From Ischnura elegans (lineage: Eukaryota > Arthropoda > Insecta > Odonata > Coenagrionidae), in assembly GCF_921293095.1 (NCBI RefSeq), contig NC_060252.1, forward strand, positions 4,774,001 through 4,838,000: a DNA stretch of 64,000 bases, given 5' to 3'. The position numbers and the translations under genes are program-made. The notes under the pieces were generated by a model. That model had not been told where the DNA came from. It made no database searches and was given only the letters and a program-made list of their open reading frames with translations. Each line of letters begins with the position of its first letter. Positions within the stretch are counted from its first letter, which is position 1. Positions 24,401 through 36,400 of the stretch are shown here, piece by piece.

Positions 24401-27400
24401 AACTTCAAATATAAGTTCTGATGAATGGTTTCCTTACTTTCATATTTAAATCTCCCCCTTTAATGAGCTCTTTCTTGTGGTGCAATGCTCTCGTCAATTT
24501 GACTTTTCTAACGATAGTTTCTACCCTTATTCTTTTTCCCAAATAACGGAATTCATCCAGCTCTTCCAGTTTTTGTTTACCTGTTGTAATATTATATTGC
24601 TTTATTGTATTACTTCTTCTCTTCTGCTGCGTACTAATACCTTGGTTTTCTTATGGCTCATTTTCAAATGATATGTACCCATTAACCAATTCATATTTAC
24701 CAAAATCTTCTTCAAATTCTGACTCTTCATATTTCATTGGCAAATGAAGGCGTGCTAAATTTTTCCCTTGGAAATTCACTCCTTCCGCCTTTTCTTTAAT
24801 TCCATTAATCATTTCCTCGTATTAAACATGAAAATTACGGATTACGAAGCACAACCTTGTCTCACTCCTTTCCTTACTCTTGCTTCTTCACAACTGGGCC
24901 CTGATTTCATAACCACTACTTCGTTCTTGAATAAAATGTGGATTATTCTCATTTCATTGTAAATAACTCCTCTTACAGAAGTTGAACTCTCCTGTAATCA
25001 TAAATAAGGACTCCGTGCGTAGTGCTCCAATCCAAAATTTCAATCGCCAGCTTTAGGTCTACAAACACGACGAACGTGGGACTGTTCTTTCCCATTCTCT
25101 CAGTTTCATTTGCTTTTTCTGAATTCGAATTGGTCCTCATTCAGGTTATTCCCTGCTTTTCGTTCTATTCTTCCGTGCATGATCCTTTTCGGCATCTTGT
25201 TGAAGAAGAACAGGATAATTAACCCTTTATAACCCAGTGTTGCTTTCAAGCAACATCAAGAATTTATCAATTTCCTGCTCTATTTAGGAAATGTGTAAAC
25301 CAAGGATTACTTTGTAATGTAAATTGTAATGACGAAATATTTAGCTGCCACAATAATCATGGTTGAGTGTAAATTTTGAAGTTTTCAAAACGAAAAATCT
25401 TGAAATTCGATTTCTCCCAGAAGCAGCTCTGGGTTACAAAGGGTTAAAAGGACAGAATGATGATACTTATGAAACGAGCGAACGATGGAATTCATAGATG
25501 GTTTGATTACGTTGTAGATGGGGCAGATGAGGGTGCTTGATCTCCTCCTTGGCCTGGGCTGTCCCTGTGGGGGCTGCTGTTGCTGTTGCTGCTGCTGTTG
25601 TTGCTCCGGGATGTGCTCGGGGAGCGCCATGACCCCCACCACCACCCTCTCCCGCCCCACGGTGACCCCTGCGAACGAGGACACGCGCGTGTGTCCCTCG
25701 AGCACCCATCCGCCGTCCATGGCGCCCAGGGCCTCCGCCTCCAACTCCTCCCACTCGTCCTCGTCGATGGGAATCTCACCGCTGCCCACCTGCACGCAAT
25801 GAAAACGAACGACACAAGATAACACCGTCTCGTGAAAATATAAGGTGATCACAACTACCAAATGTAAACAATTAAAACATGAAAATAAATTTGAGCGTAA
25901 ACATAGGAACCATTATAACTAAAATAAACATTAACCCTTTATAAAATCGTTTCAGGCTTAACTTTGTGGAATATTTCTATATCCATGGTTAAAGCACAGA
26001 TGGTAATATCCACTCTATTTTATTTAACACTAAACCGACCATGGTTTCGACACTTTCGACACAGGAAACCATGGTCGGTTAAGTATTAAATAAAATAGAG
26101 TGGATATCTGTGCTTTAACCATGGATTAACCCTTTATTTCCGAATAAGGTTTTAAAGTAAAAAAATAATTATAGCAAACACTTTAATCCCAAGAGTCATA
26201 TTAGATACTCCCAGTACCGAGGCTACAGCGTCATTATCAGGTACCTCGTCAGCTGGAGGACGCCTAGGCCCCTGATGTGGTCGCAGTGGCGTCAATACCG
26301 ACTATTAGCAGCGAATGAAACAGAGCATATATGTGGATTAAAACATATTTATCATTCCATGTGGGAAGGAATGAGTTTGAGGGAATGTGTGTATCATTGC
26401 ATGTGTGGAGGGGGGAGGCCTTTCGGATGAGTCCTGTGCATCGCACACGTGAATTTCATCATTGTTTTGCCTGTGCAGTTTTCACGCTTATCGTTCACGC
26501 TTGGGTACTCAATACGCAACAAGGCGTAGATAGGCAAGCCATTCCACCTGACACTTGCCACTGATCTGCAAAACACCTTCCTCGGAATTCTTTTGAGTAT
26601 TTCGGGACGAGTTAATCTTCAACTCTTCACCAATATTCCAGCTTCAATGTCATTGGATGATTTCCTTCCCACCTCTAAATCACCGTAAACTTTCTCGAAG
26701 GGTTCGCACGAGCCTGTCTTTGATTCTTTGGGAGAACTATTTTACAGGAAATGGCATTTCAATTTTCTAGCAGCAAATATTTATAACTAATATGTGGCAT
26801 GTACACTGTCAACTTATTTATAAGGCGCAACTAATATTAACTTAAAATTAACTCCAATGGAGAGTGGTATTCAAAATTCGACGTTCGCCATTGCATTTGG
26901 ACATCATTCTGATATCGTATCGTATCGAGCATAAATACTACAACTAAATCGTGAAAGTTAATGAGAATTAACGATTAAAAACCATTAAATAAAATTTTTA
27001 ATTTTTGTTGCCATTGAATTTCAACAAAAAAAGTGGCATACTGAATGACTTTTTAAAAAAATTTTATGAGGGTAATTTTAGAGAAATTTGGTCAACTTTG
27101 AGGCCATGCAATTGGCTTAAAAAAGGTAAGATAAGGATAACGGTTTGCGTCGAAACATGCACTAATTTATTGACAAAAACTGAGCAAATTTTCGAATTCC
27201 ATACGAAAAAAAAACATTTTTGAGGTTTTTCCAGCTTTTTTCGATTTCAGCCCACCGTGCGGAGAAGAGGAGAGTGTTTCGTGCGCATTCCCGTAAAATT
27301 CATTGCAACATTGGTACATGGTTCCAAAAAATCTCCATTGTTCAAATCATTCTTAGCCAAGTCAATTTTTAATTTTACTCTTGACTTGCGTTCTTCTCGC

Positions 27401-30400
27401 ATACTTAATAGTAATACCTAAACGCCCAGCCATTGCTTCTTGGAATCATGATGTCAACTTGCACATAATTTACATGATAACTTAAAATACTGCACTTACG
27501 TTGGAATGATCTTCACAGCAGCGCAAATGCCACGATGAAGAAAGTAGCGTCTTGAAATGCTTTTGAGTGGCAATCATACTTCTTCTCATTACGGGGTGGA
27601 TTTTCACGCTTACGCAACCCTTTCTCGAGGTAGAAGTATTCGTTGCGTGGATGAAATACTTTATATAATGATAAAGAATTTTTCAAACTAATTAATCCTT
27701 CATTCCAAGAAAATTAAATGGGATAGTCTAAATTAACAATTTTTTGGGAATCTCAAAGATTGACTGAGACTCGCTAGTGACCAAGCAACAAAAATATACA
27801 AACAAATGCAACAGAGTAAAATCCGTGATATGCATGCACGGTGACGTCACACATTGAAAAACATGGAGGCCGTGGTTTTCACTGCAATTTCAAATCCGTA
27901 AATTTTAATGATGCATAGTAATTTAATGATGTCTTCTATATATGTTACATTAGAAATGGTGTGATTGGCTGACACAGATTTTCAAACGCAGTCTCCCAAA
28001 AGGGAGCAAACATTCTATTATGGCTCCGCGTCTGCTACGGTCTCTCTCTCCCCAACTGCCCTTCGCGTCATGAGAAAAGCTTTACAACCAATACAATTCT
28101 CGCTTCCATCCACCCCTCGCCCCCTACAAACACGTTAAAGACACTCCAAACGCCACGGCACGCGCCCTATTCGCCCTTCTGCAATCAGTGAGAATAGCCG
28201 GGGGCCTCAGATGAGATTCGAGGATGAAAAAGAGAGAAGATTTCGTCGGTTGTGTGGCAATTCCAACGGGCGATTCACACAATATAGCAGACACAATAAA
28301 CCTCACCCAGATACCATTCTCCGGCTCTCTGAGGCAAAATAACAGTCATTGGATAAAGGTGGTCGAAACTGAGGCTCATACAGGTATTACACGATTTAAC
28401 ACCGATTTTGGCACGTGAACGGAAAAGCCCTTGCTTCAGATCGATTTACTTTAATAATAGGGAAGTGCACTAGTGTTTCAAATGCACCAAACACATTTCT
28501 TAAATTAGAGTTCAGAATAACATAATGTCGTAAAACCACAGTTTAAATCCTAATAGTGAATACTTTATTCGAGATGACCGTCTGAAATATGGAAAAATTC
28601 AAAGGCCGCGAAAACGGGTGTCCATGTTGAATATTGGCCGTGACGTCACAAGGCAGTAGCAGAAGGCAGCTTCTACACCGTTTAGTTCTACCACTATTAT
28701 TGCATAGAAAAATTACAGAACTTGAGGGTATCCGTTTTTTGCTGTCATAAAATATCTTCAGAATATATATGTGGCTGCTTCTCTTTTGAGTAAACGACTT
28801 CATCATTGCGTAATATATTAATATTCATTTACGTGTCAACTTCAAGTTTGGAAAGAGTAGTACGAATAGCACATTGAATCTTTAATAAACGCATGATGGC
28901 ATTTATTTTTCGCTGGGTATATTTTGACACAATGCCGTTTATCATGCCAAAACTTTTTTTGTACGAACCGAGTCAAACTAATAAACCTATTTCAGACGTT
29001 TGCTGCAAGACTTATTCGTTGCGTATGTATTCACGCCGGCCGGAACGTTCGCCCTTCGCAACTAGAATCATGGGGTGTTAGCCTTATGTCCGAGCTGGCT
29101 GGTTGTTGCAATGGTTCGCTGTCCAGGATGGGTTCAAGAAAATATAATCTTGGTTGGGAGAAGGAAAATTCCAACGATTTATAAATGGTACACCAAACTT
29201 TGATGTATTTATGGTTACTGAATAAGGAGGACAGGTTCAACGCTCCATAGAAATGCGAGACGTTAAGGCTAACAAGGGGAGACCGCGTACCTTGCTCCAT
29301 CTTTTTCAATTAGGGCGTTAGTTAGGCTGTAATTAATTAATTTTCATGCGTTACTTTTTACAAGTTATGTATATAAATTCAAAATGTCCACTGTATCCAA
29401 ATGGGTCGGTTGGGGTAGTGGTAGCGTGCACGATTCATAAGGTAGACCTCACCCGGAGCACCGTGGTTCAAGATTGCGTCATGGCATTATTTTTTGTTGT
29501 CTTCATTGTGATCATACGGCATCAAGTTTATCATTAATTATAATTGCAGCAATCATTGACATAAGACAACTTTTTTATCATCATTATGGCGTTTAGGTAT
29601 TTTAGCAGTGTCATTACAAACGCAGAGATACGATGACTACAAGGGTTGGTGTGCGCTAAAATGTTAATTTTTTCTTTGCTTATACTGACCAACTTCCACA
29701 TTAAAAATGAAAACCACTCTTGCAAGAGCACATACCATTAAAGGCTCGCGGCAAGCAACAATATGCGTACAGGCATAATTAATAAGAACACAAAGCGAAT
29801 ATAAAATGCCATATATCTCGAACACGTAATTCACATTACTCCAAAGGGAGTTTACTTACTCAGTACATACCTCAGTACCTTGTACTCAGTACCTACCAGT
29901 TTACCTCAGTAGCAGTGCTAAAAGAACCATTCTGAAATATAATTTCAACTAACAAATAGGATGAAATAAAAGTTGATAACCCTGGACCGGGCGCGCTGGC
30001 GTATAAAATACGTCAATCTTTGAAAACCAAAGATTTCGACATTGTACGTACATTCTGGGCTATAATGGTCTCGTGTATTCTTACAATGTACTTTGACTGC
30101 ATATTGCGAGTTTTCAAAGTTCGAGGTATTGTAGCTAATTTTTTGGATCAGCAAGATGAACCCGTCACCAGTGGAGTACAAATTACGCCGCGCGACCTGC
30201 CGTGTACCTTAATATCTGTATCACCTATAAATGTACTAATTTCAACAAATAAAGATTAACTTTAACAAAAATCGTTTGTTATCATATATGCACATATCAT
30301 GGGCAAAGTACGCATTTTGCCCGGTCGTGTAAAAAAACAGTCGCGCCATAATTCTTTAACCAAACTACTTTCAGTTTATAAATTACGTAGGTCTACGCGG

Positions 30401-33400
30401 AAAATGCTATATTTTGACTCAACACACTTTCTGATGTGACTGAGGTACCTATTAAGTAAATTATTATAATATAAATATCAATTTGATCTTACAATACCTT
30501 CAAATGATCTTCAAAACAGAATATCATCGATAGGTAAGAGTCAGGAGCAGCCTTGAACCATTTATTCCGTATAGCTTGTGCTTAAGGCACGGGAATGAAT
30601 ATCTTCTCCAAGCTTTTGTTTCGACGTCGAGATGAAATTTGGAACAAAAAATCATTTATAATTCTATTTTGAATTCATGTTTTCGGTACTAGACGACATT
30701 TTTAGGAAGCAAACTCCACCGATTCCCGGAAACTCTCGCCGCGCTAAAGAAGGCGACGGAATTCAGCGATACTCCACTGGTGACTACTGCCTTGTGACGT
30801 CACATCTCAATCAAGATGGAGGCACTGTGTTTCAGCGCAACATGAAATTTTCCGACTTTCAAAACGTTTTAAAGTGCATACCCCAGATGCAAAAAATAAA
30901 AGTGACTATACTAATGTTTCTTTTTTAGGCTAAACTTTCAAATTCAGCAATAAAAAAAAATTAGTGCACTTCCCTATTAATAAGATAATTTTCAACTATA
31001 ACTCGCGCAAAATAGGGTGGTTCCCTCTTATTTTTTTTGCCTAACTCGAAATATTATTACTCCTGGAGTACGCATTTCACGCTTTTAGATTTTTAAATGA
31101 CGATATCTATTTTTCGCGATTAAATGAAAAGTGAAAATTTTCAAGCGCTCGAAAACGCGACGGCTAAGTATGAATGCCGGGAAAACTCCGTGTGACGTCG
31201 TTCTGGTTCCCGCTGCCGCAAGTGAGGTGACCTTGGGGCGAGGCTTTGAGCGCTGATACGATGCAGGATGCTAGTAAGTAGCAGAGTACCCTGCCAGCTG
31301 GTAGCGCTTGGCTTAAATAAGGATTATTATTCTCCTATCAAACGAAGGAAACTTTCCGAACTTAGGTTTTTTAATGTATGATTATTAAGAGATGTTTCCC
31401 TGAGCTCTGTGCCTCATGCATGCATTAGTAATCTCAGACAATGTAAAACTCCTATCTACTCGTACAGAAACTAGATCCCTGTGACGTCACGTGGAGTGGA
31501 ATCGCATGGGCGCCAATCTGGCTTTTTTCAAATGAGGATAAAATTGGCCATTCGTGTAAACCGGTATCTCTAAAATCAAATAATTTGTGTATTATGAATA
31601 CACTAATGGTGGGTAACGAATCGCAATCAATGCCCTTCGTTTTCTTTAGTGAAGGAAACTACGCTATAAATGAGTTTTGGTCAAAATGAAGAGAAGTGTC
31701 ATCTAATAAGGTCCTGAAATAATTGCGAAACCGATTGATGGTCGCTAAATAACTGTAGGCCTCCATTGAACATTCTGACATATTTTAAGTCCTTTCAAAA
31801 CAATAGAGAATTTCTTAAAGGGTCTAAGAATAAATATACTTTCAGGATTTTAACTGCAAGATATTTCCGCTAATGGGGAAGTTGCATGAAATTTTTTTCA
31901 TCAAAATAATATATGATTCTTATAGCAATTTTCACCAGGAATCCATTTTCACCAATCAAACTTCTCGTAAACCATTGATTTTATCATGAAATTCATTTAA
32001 AACAGTCAAACGCGAAGTTAGCTCTGATTGTTGGTGACGTCATTTCTCCCTACAGCGTTTTCGTTTTGCATGTACGGCCGCAGAAGCTACAATGAAGCAG
32101 TCGTTGAGTAAGTGAATATTTCGGTATTTTTTAAATCCGTGTTTGCTCTCAGACATTTTATGACGTTATTTAGTCACGTCAAGTATATTTTATCCATTTT
32201 CTGTATTCGTAGAACAAGAATATATCGAATATATGCGAAATGGAAGACGATCTCGTGGATAGGCTGTTGCGATAATCTCCCAGAAGTAAATTCCATAATG
32301 ATGGCATTATATTTTAAAAGTAACCCAGACTTTTTGGCTGCAGAATTTAGAGAAGTGAAGGCTTCGCGGTAAGTTTTTCTAGTTTATTATGGCATTACTG
32401 GACCAGCTTTTACGAATACAGTAGTAGCTACTCGGCCTCCGCTGAAAATTTCTGCATGAATTGTTGATGCATCTAGTTAGTGCAAATATAGTTTATATGG
32501 TACAAGTTATGATTTTTTGCTTTCTGTATGATATCAGCTTTTTGACTCAGTATGTTGTGAAATGCTTTCTGTGCACAGATTTAAGGTAATTTTTCTGTAC
32601 ACATTATGCACATCATACTATGGACAGTTTTAAGGTGTGTTCTGTATGCATACTGTCTGAAGTGTGCACAGGTTTTGACAGGTTATGCACTTTTGGAGAC
32701 GCTTTTATAGTGGCTGCTTAACGATAGGCATTAGCATAAGATAATACAGCTTTTAATGTTAGCTATGAAACTTCTAATAGATGCCTACAAAACAATTAAA
32801 GGCTATTTAGCAAACGCATGACAAAATTCAATCATTTATGTTGAATAGTATTATGTGCGCAACTAATCTCTCGCTGTTTTTAAAATGAAAAGTACATCTC
32901 TATAGAAAAAGGTTATAAATGAATCATTCAAAGTATTTTCCGTTGCTTCCTAAAAAATTTCCCCATCATTGAGGCAGAGCCCGAATATCGTTATGGTAGA
33001 AGTGATTGTCTTTTAAAGCTATCCTCTAATCCTGCTTTTTTGCACCAAACGGTTGTCAATGCAGGAATGAAGGACAAGCAACTTGTATTCCCTGACCTTT
33101 CTTATTACTATCTCCACATGGTTCCTAAAGCTTTCTATTTGCTTGGTTATCTTAACTTCATCTTGAGAGCTCTCTACATTCTTGGAAACTCTTGGTGGTC
33201 TAATTAACTCTCAAATTTTACCACTGAATGAGTGAACAGTTAATTTGAACGCACGATCTACTTTTACCCCACAGCCTTTTAGAATTTGCTCAAGAAATCC
33301 AGTCTATGCGAATGACACTATCTATTGCCCGGCCACCATTACCCCTCGAAATGAAATTTTCTAAAGATGAATCATATGATTTATTTATTTTATTGAGTTT

Positions 33401-36400
33401 AGATAGAAATATTTGAGCTATAAACAATTCATTGATTTTATAGTAATGTTAAAAATGATTCCTTTTGAAATAATTGCGTTTGAAAAAACATTATTTCTAT
33501 TTTTCTTCACTATGAGCAGTATAATGCACTGATTAGTACTGTAAAAAAACGGATTTAGAGTTTCCTTCGCAATTCACTTTTTTACTTTATACCTATCGCA
33601 GCGTAATAAACTAAGCGCAATTTGTTATACTGATCGCAGTAAAAAGAACTGATCCATACAATAGAAAATGTCACTCACTGCAGTGAGTACTGATCTATTT
33701 TTTTATGCTCCAATTCAGGTTAAACTTTGCCAAATTGGGTTACCTGGTTTTTCAATGCCTATTTCTAAACAATCAATAGTTGACTCTACATGCGAATTGC
33801 GAGCAGGAAAGGGAATTGGCATATTAAGCAACATCTTATTTTTGTCAACCCAAAAAAATAGATTTTTCAAAAGACTAGCCAACGCAATAATGGAAGCAGA
33901 GAAATATCGTGCCGCTGTCGAGGGTGAGACATTGAGATCTTCTAGGCTAAAATATTGAAGGATTTGTTGAGTCTAATTTTCCTGAACATAGCAATAACAG
34001 GTAACCCAGTCTTTCCTGATAGCATATTGACATTAAAATAATTTTCGCAATCTACTCTTAAATACAATGCTGCCTTTTTTCCAAGAAAAACACAATATAC
34101 TTGACCCTTTGGCTACATATCTCCCTGTCTGATTCCATGTCAGTCACTTATCATATTCATAGGATAAGTAGCAGCATTGGCGGAAACAGGTTTCTTTTCT
34201 GAACACCAACAATTTTTGATTCTGGTTTCAATTGGCATGATTTTTCCTGACCTCGACTTTCCACCACTTCCTCAGGTTGTATTTCCTCCTATGGCTCAAA
34301 GTCAGTTGATTGGAGGAGGTAGTGATTATGCATCAGTGAGTTTCTTACAAATTATACTCTACAAATATGGTTTCGAGGGAGTTCAGTTGGAATACTATGC
34401 ATGTGAATCAATTGATTTCGGAGAGAGGGAGGGTAGCCTGCTGTATGCACCCTTTAAGTATTCTTATCATGATTAATCATTGACGAATTCAAAACATACA
34501 ATAATTATAAGACATCGGGTACTACTAGGGCCGTCAACCTACGATAACTCAGCAAAAACAGCATGCAAGCGGCAGGCGGGTACTGCGCGAACAGGGCAAC
34601 TGCACGTCCTCCGCACCACACGCTCAAGTCATTTCTCAGCATAATTCTGTCGTAATTACACTAAGGTAAAGTGATCTTCACGAACAAATCCCGTCGTTTT
34701 CGTCGACAGATCGTTCTTCCTCTTCATCGCCTTAACCATCTTCTTTCTTCTCGCTTTATTATTCGACATAAGGACGAATATTTTATTAGAATTTCGATAT
34801 GTATTTGAACGCATAGGCACCACGCAATATTTATTATTCGAGGTTATAAACAGCACTACACGTAGAGAAACATACCGTCTTCCTGGCGTACGTATACCGC
34901 AACAATCTCGAGGCTCCACGCCTCGGACGTCAGCAACTCTGTTTGGGGAGAAATGACGTCACTCCTCTTGGACACACTACTTTCGTTCGCACCCCCCACT
35001 CCTCCACTTTGACCTTTAATATCTTGAAAACTAACGTTAGTATTGAAATTTCCCCCGGTAGATATTCTTTCCTAGAGATTTACTACATTTTGACAGAGTT
35101 TTCAAAAAATGTGAAAATTCCCCATTGTATAAGCTTCATTAATATCCTTCGATCGAAACTTCACAGCACAAGAAATCGCCTCTTATAATATTTGTAATCT
35201 CAGCACCGTCGGTTCGATTATTGTCTAACATTGGCGACGGTTGCGATGATATTGAATTTCCAAATGGAGCTTTGGGCGTATTTTACACACTTGCCTGTTT
35301 TGAGGAATGACGTGGACTCTTTACGATATTAGAATTAGAGTATTATATTTCATTCCATACGTTCAAATCCTCACGTTAGCAGATATTTAAAGCCGAAATT
35401 GAATGTAGCTGATGGAGTAACGTTTAATGCCATTAACTCTTTGACATTATTTTTGCAAACATTCTATTACCTTTTAGCAATGGACACTGACTGATGTGGC
35501 CAAGTAATAAGAAATAGTAAATCTATTAATTGCATAGTAATTTTAATGGGCAGTTAAGAAGGCGCAGTATTTTGAGAAACATTCTAAGCAATAGTAAAAC
35601 CATTGAATGAAATGTTCAATATTTTATCCCTCTCAGTGGCCCTGGCTCTACTTCCATCCCATGATTGAGGCACGCAGAGTCAGAATTACTTTCCAGCGGT
35701 GGTTTTCGCATTAGAATGACGTGCTGGCTTTCCCATTCTGCCTGGTATTTGTCTGTCCCACCCTCGAAGTCTCTTCGTCCCAGTGCTGCCAACTGCCATT
35801 CCCAGCAGTCCCCGGCCTGTAATTAGAGTCTGCTCAACTCTCTGATGGCAATGAAGTAGGCGCCGAAAGTAAGCACATGCCGTTGGGGCCCAAGCCCTGA
35901 GGGAAAACGGATTCTTGTGCGAGTGGAATGCGGAGGGAAAACAATCGAGGCTCGTTGCAGCGAACTTCACAGGAATAATTGTGACAAGCGCAAAGGTGAA
36001 TGGCGATTTCATTTGTTCATTTTCCGATTGGCAGCTTGCTGTTCTCCAAGGAACGAGTTTGCTTCATCTGAAAGCTCAGATCGGGAATCAAACATTCGAT
36101 TGAAGATACGAACATCGCTCTCATTGGACTGCTGCCGGCGATACATGCTGCACAAAACAATTGAGTTTTCTTCCTAGCGGTATTCATACTTTGCATTTCT
36201 ATCCCAGCGTTACTTGTGCTATAACCAATCGCAGCAAGAATTTCATCGTCTTAGAATTCTTTTAAAAAGCTCAGCCATTATAAAAATATTTATAATAATT
36301 AATCACCTTAAACAAGATCGCCAGGTTATTTGCAAATAAGTTCAATTTGGTAACATTGGCTAATTTTACGGTCGCAATGATATTACTCTTAAAGGGAAAA

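Larger units (their letters stand above)
23451..25510. other. GRD-like intron with LINE copy and piggyBac-like MITE
   Basis: 2.1 kb intron. 24030-25210 is a LINE remnant and 25223-25443 a MITE. 23451-24029 shows nothing recognisable. Confidence 0.7.

Noticed and set aside
25467..25822. Several alternative frames, including a Leu/Cys-run protein, over the GRD-like loop exon
   Set aside because: They are repeat translations of the CAG tract. Only the minus frame continues FTK with VGSGE in correct phase.
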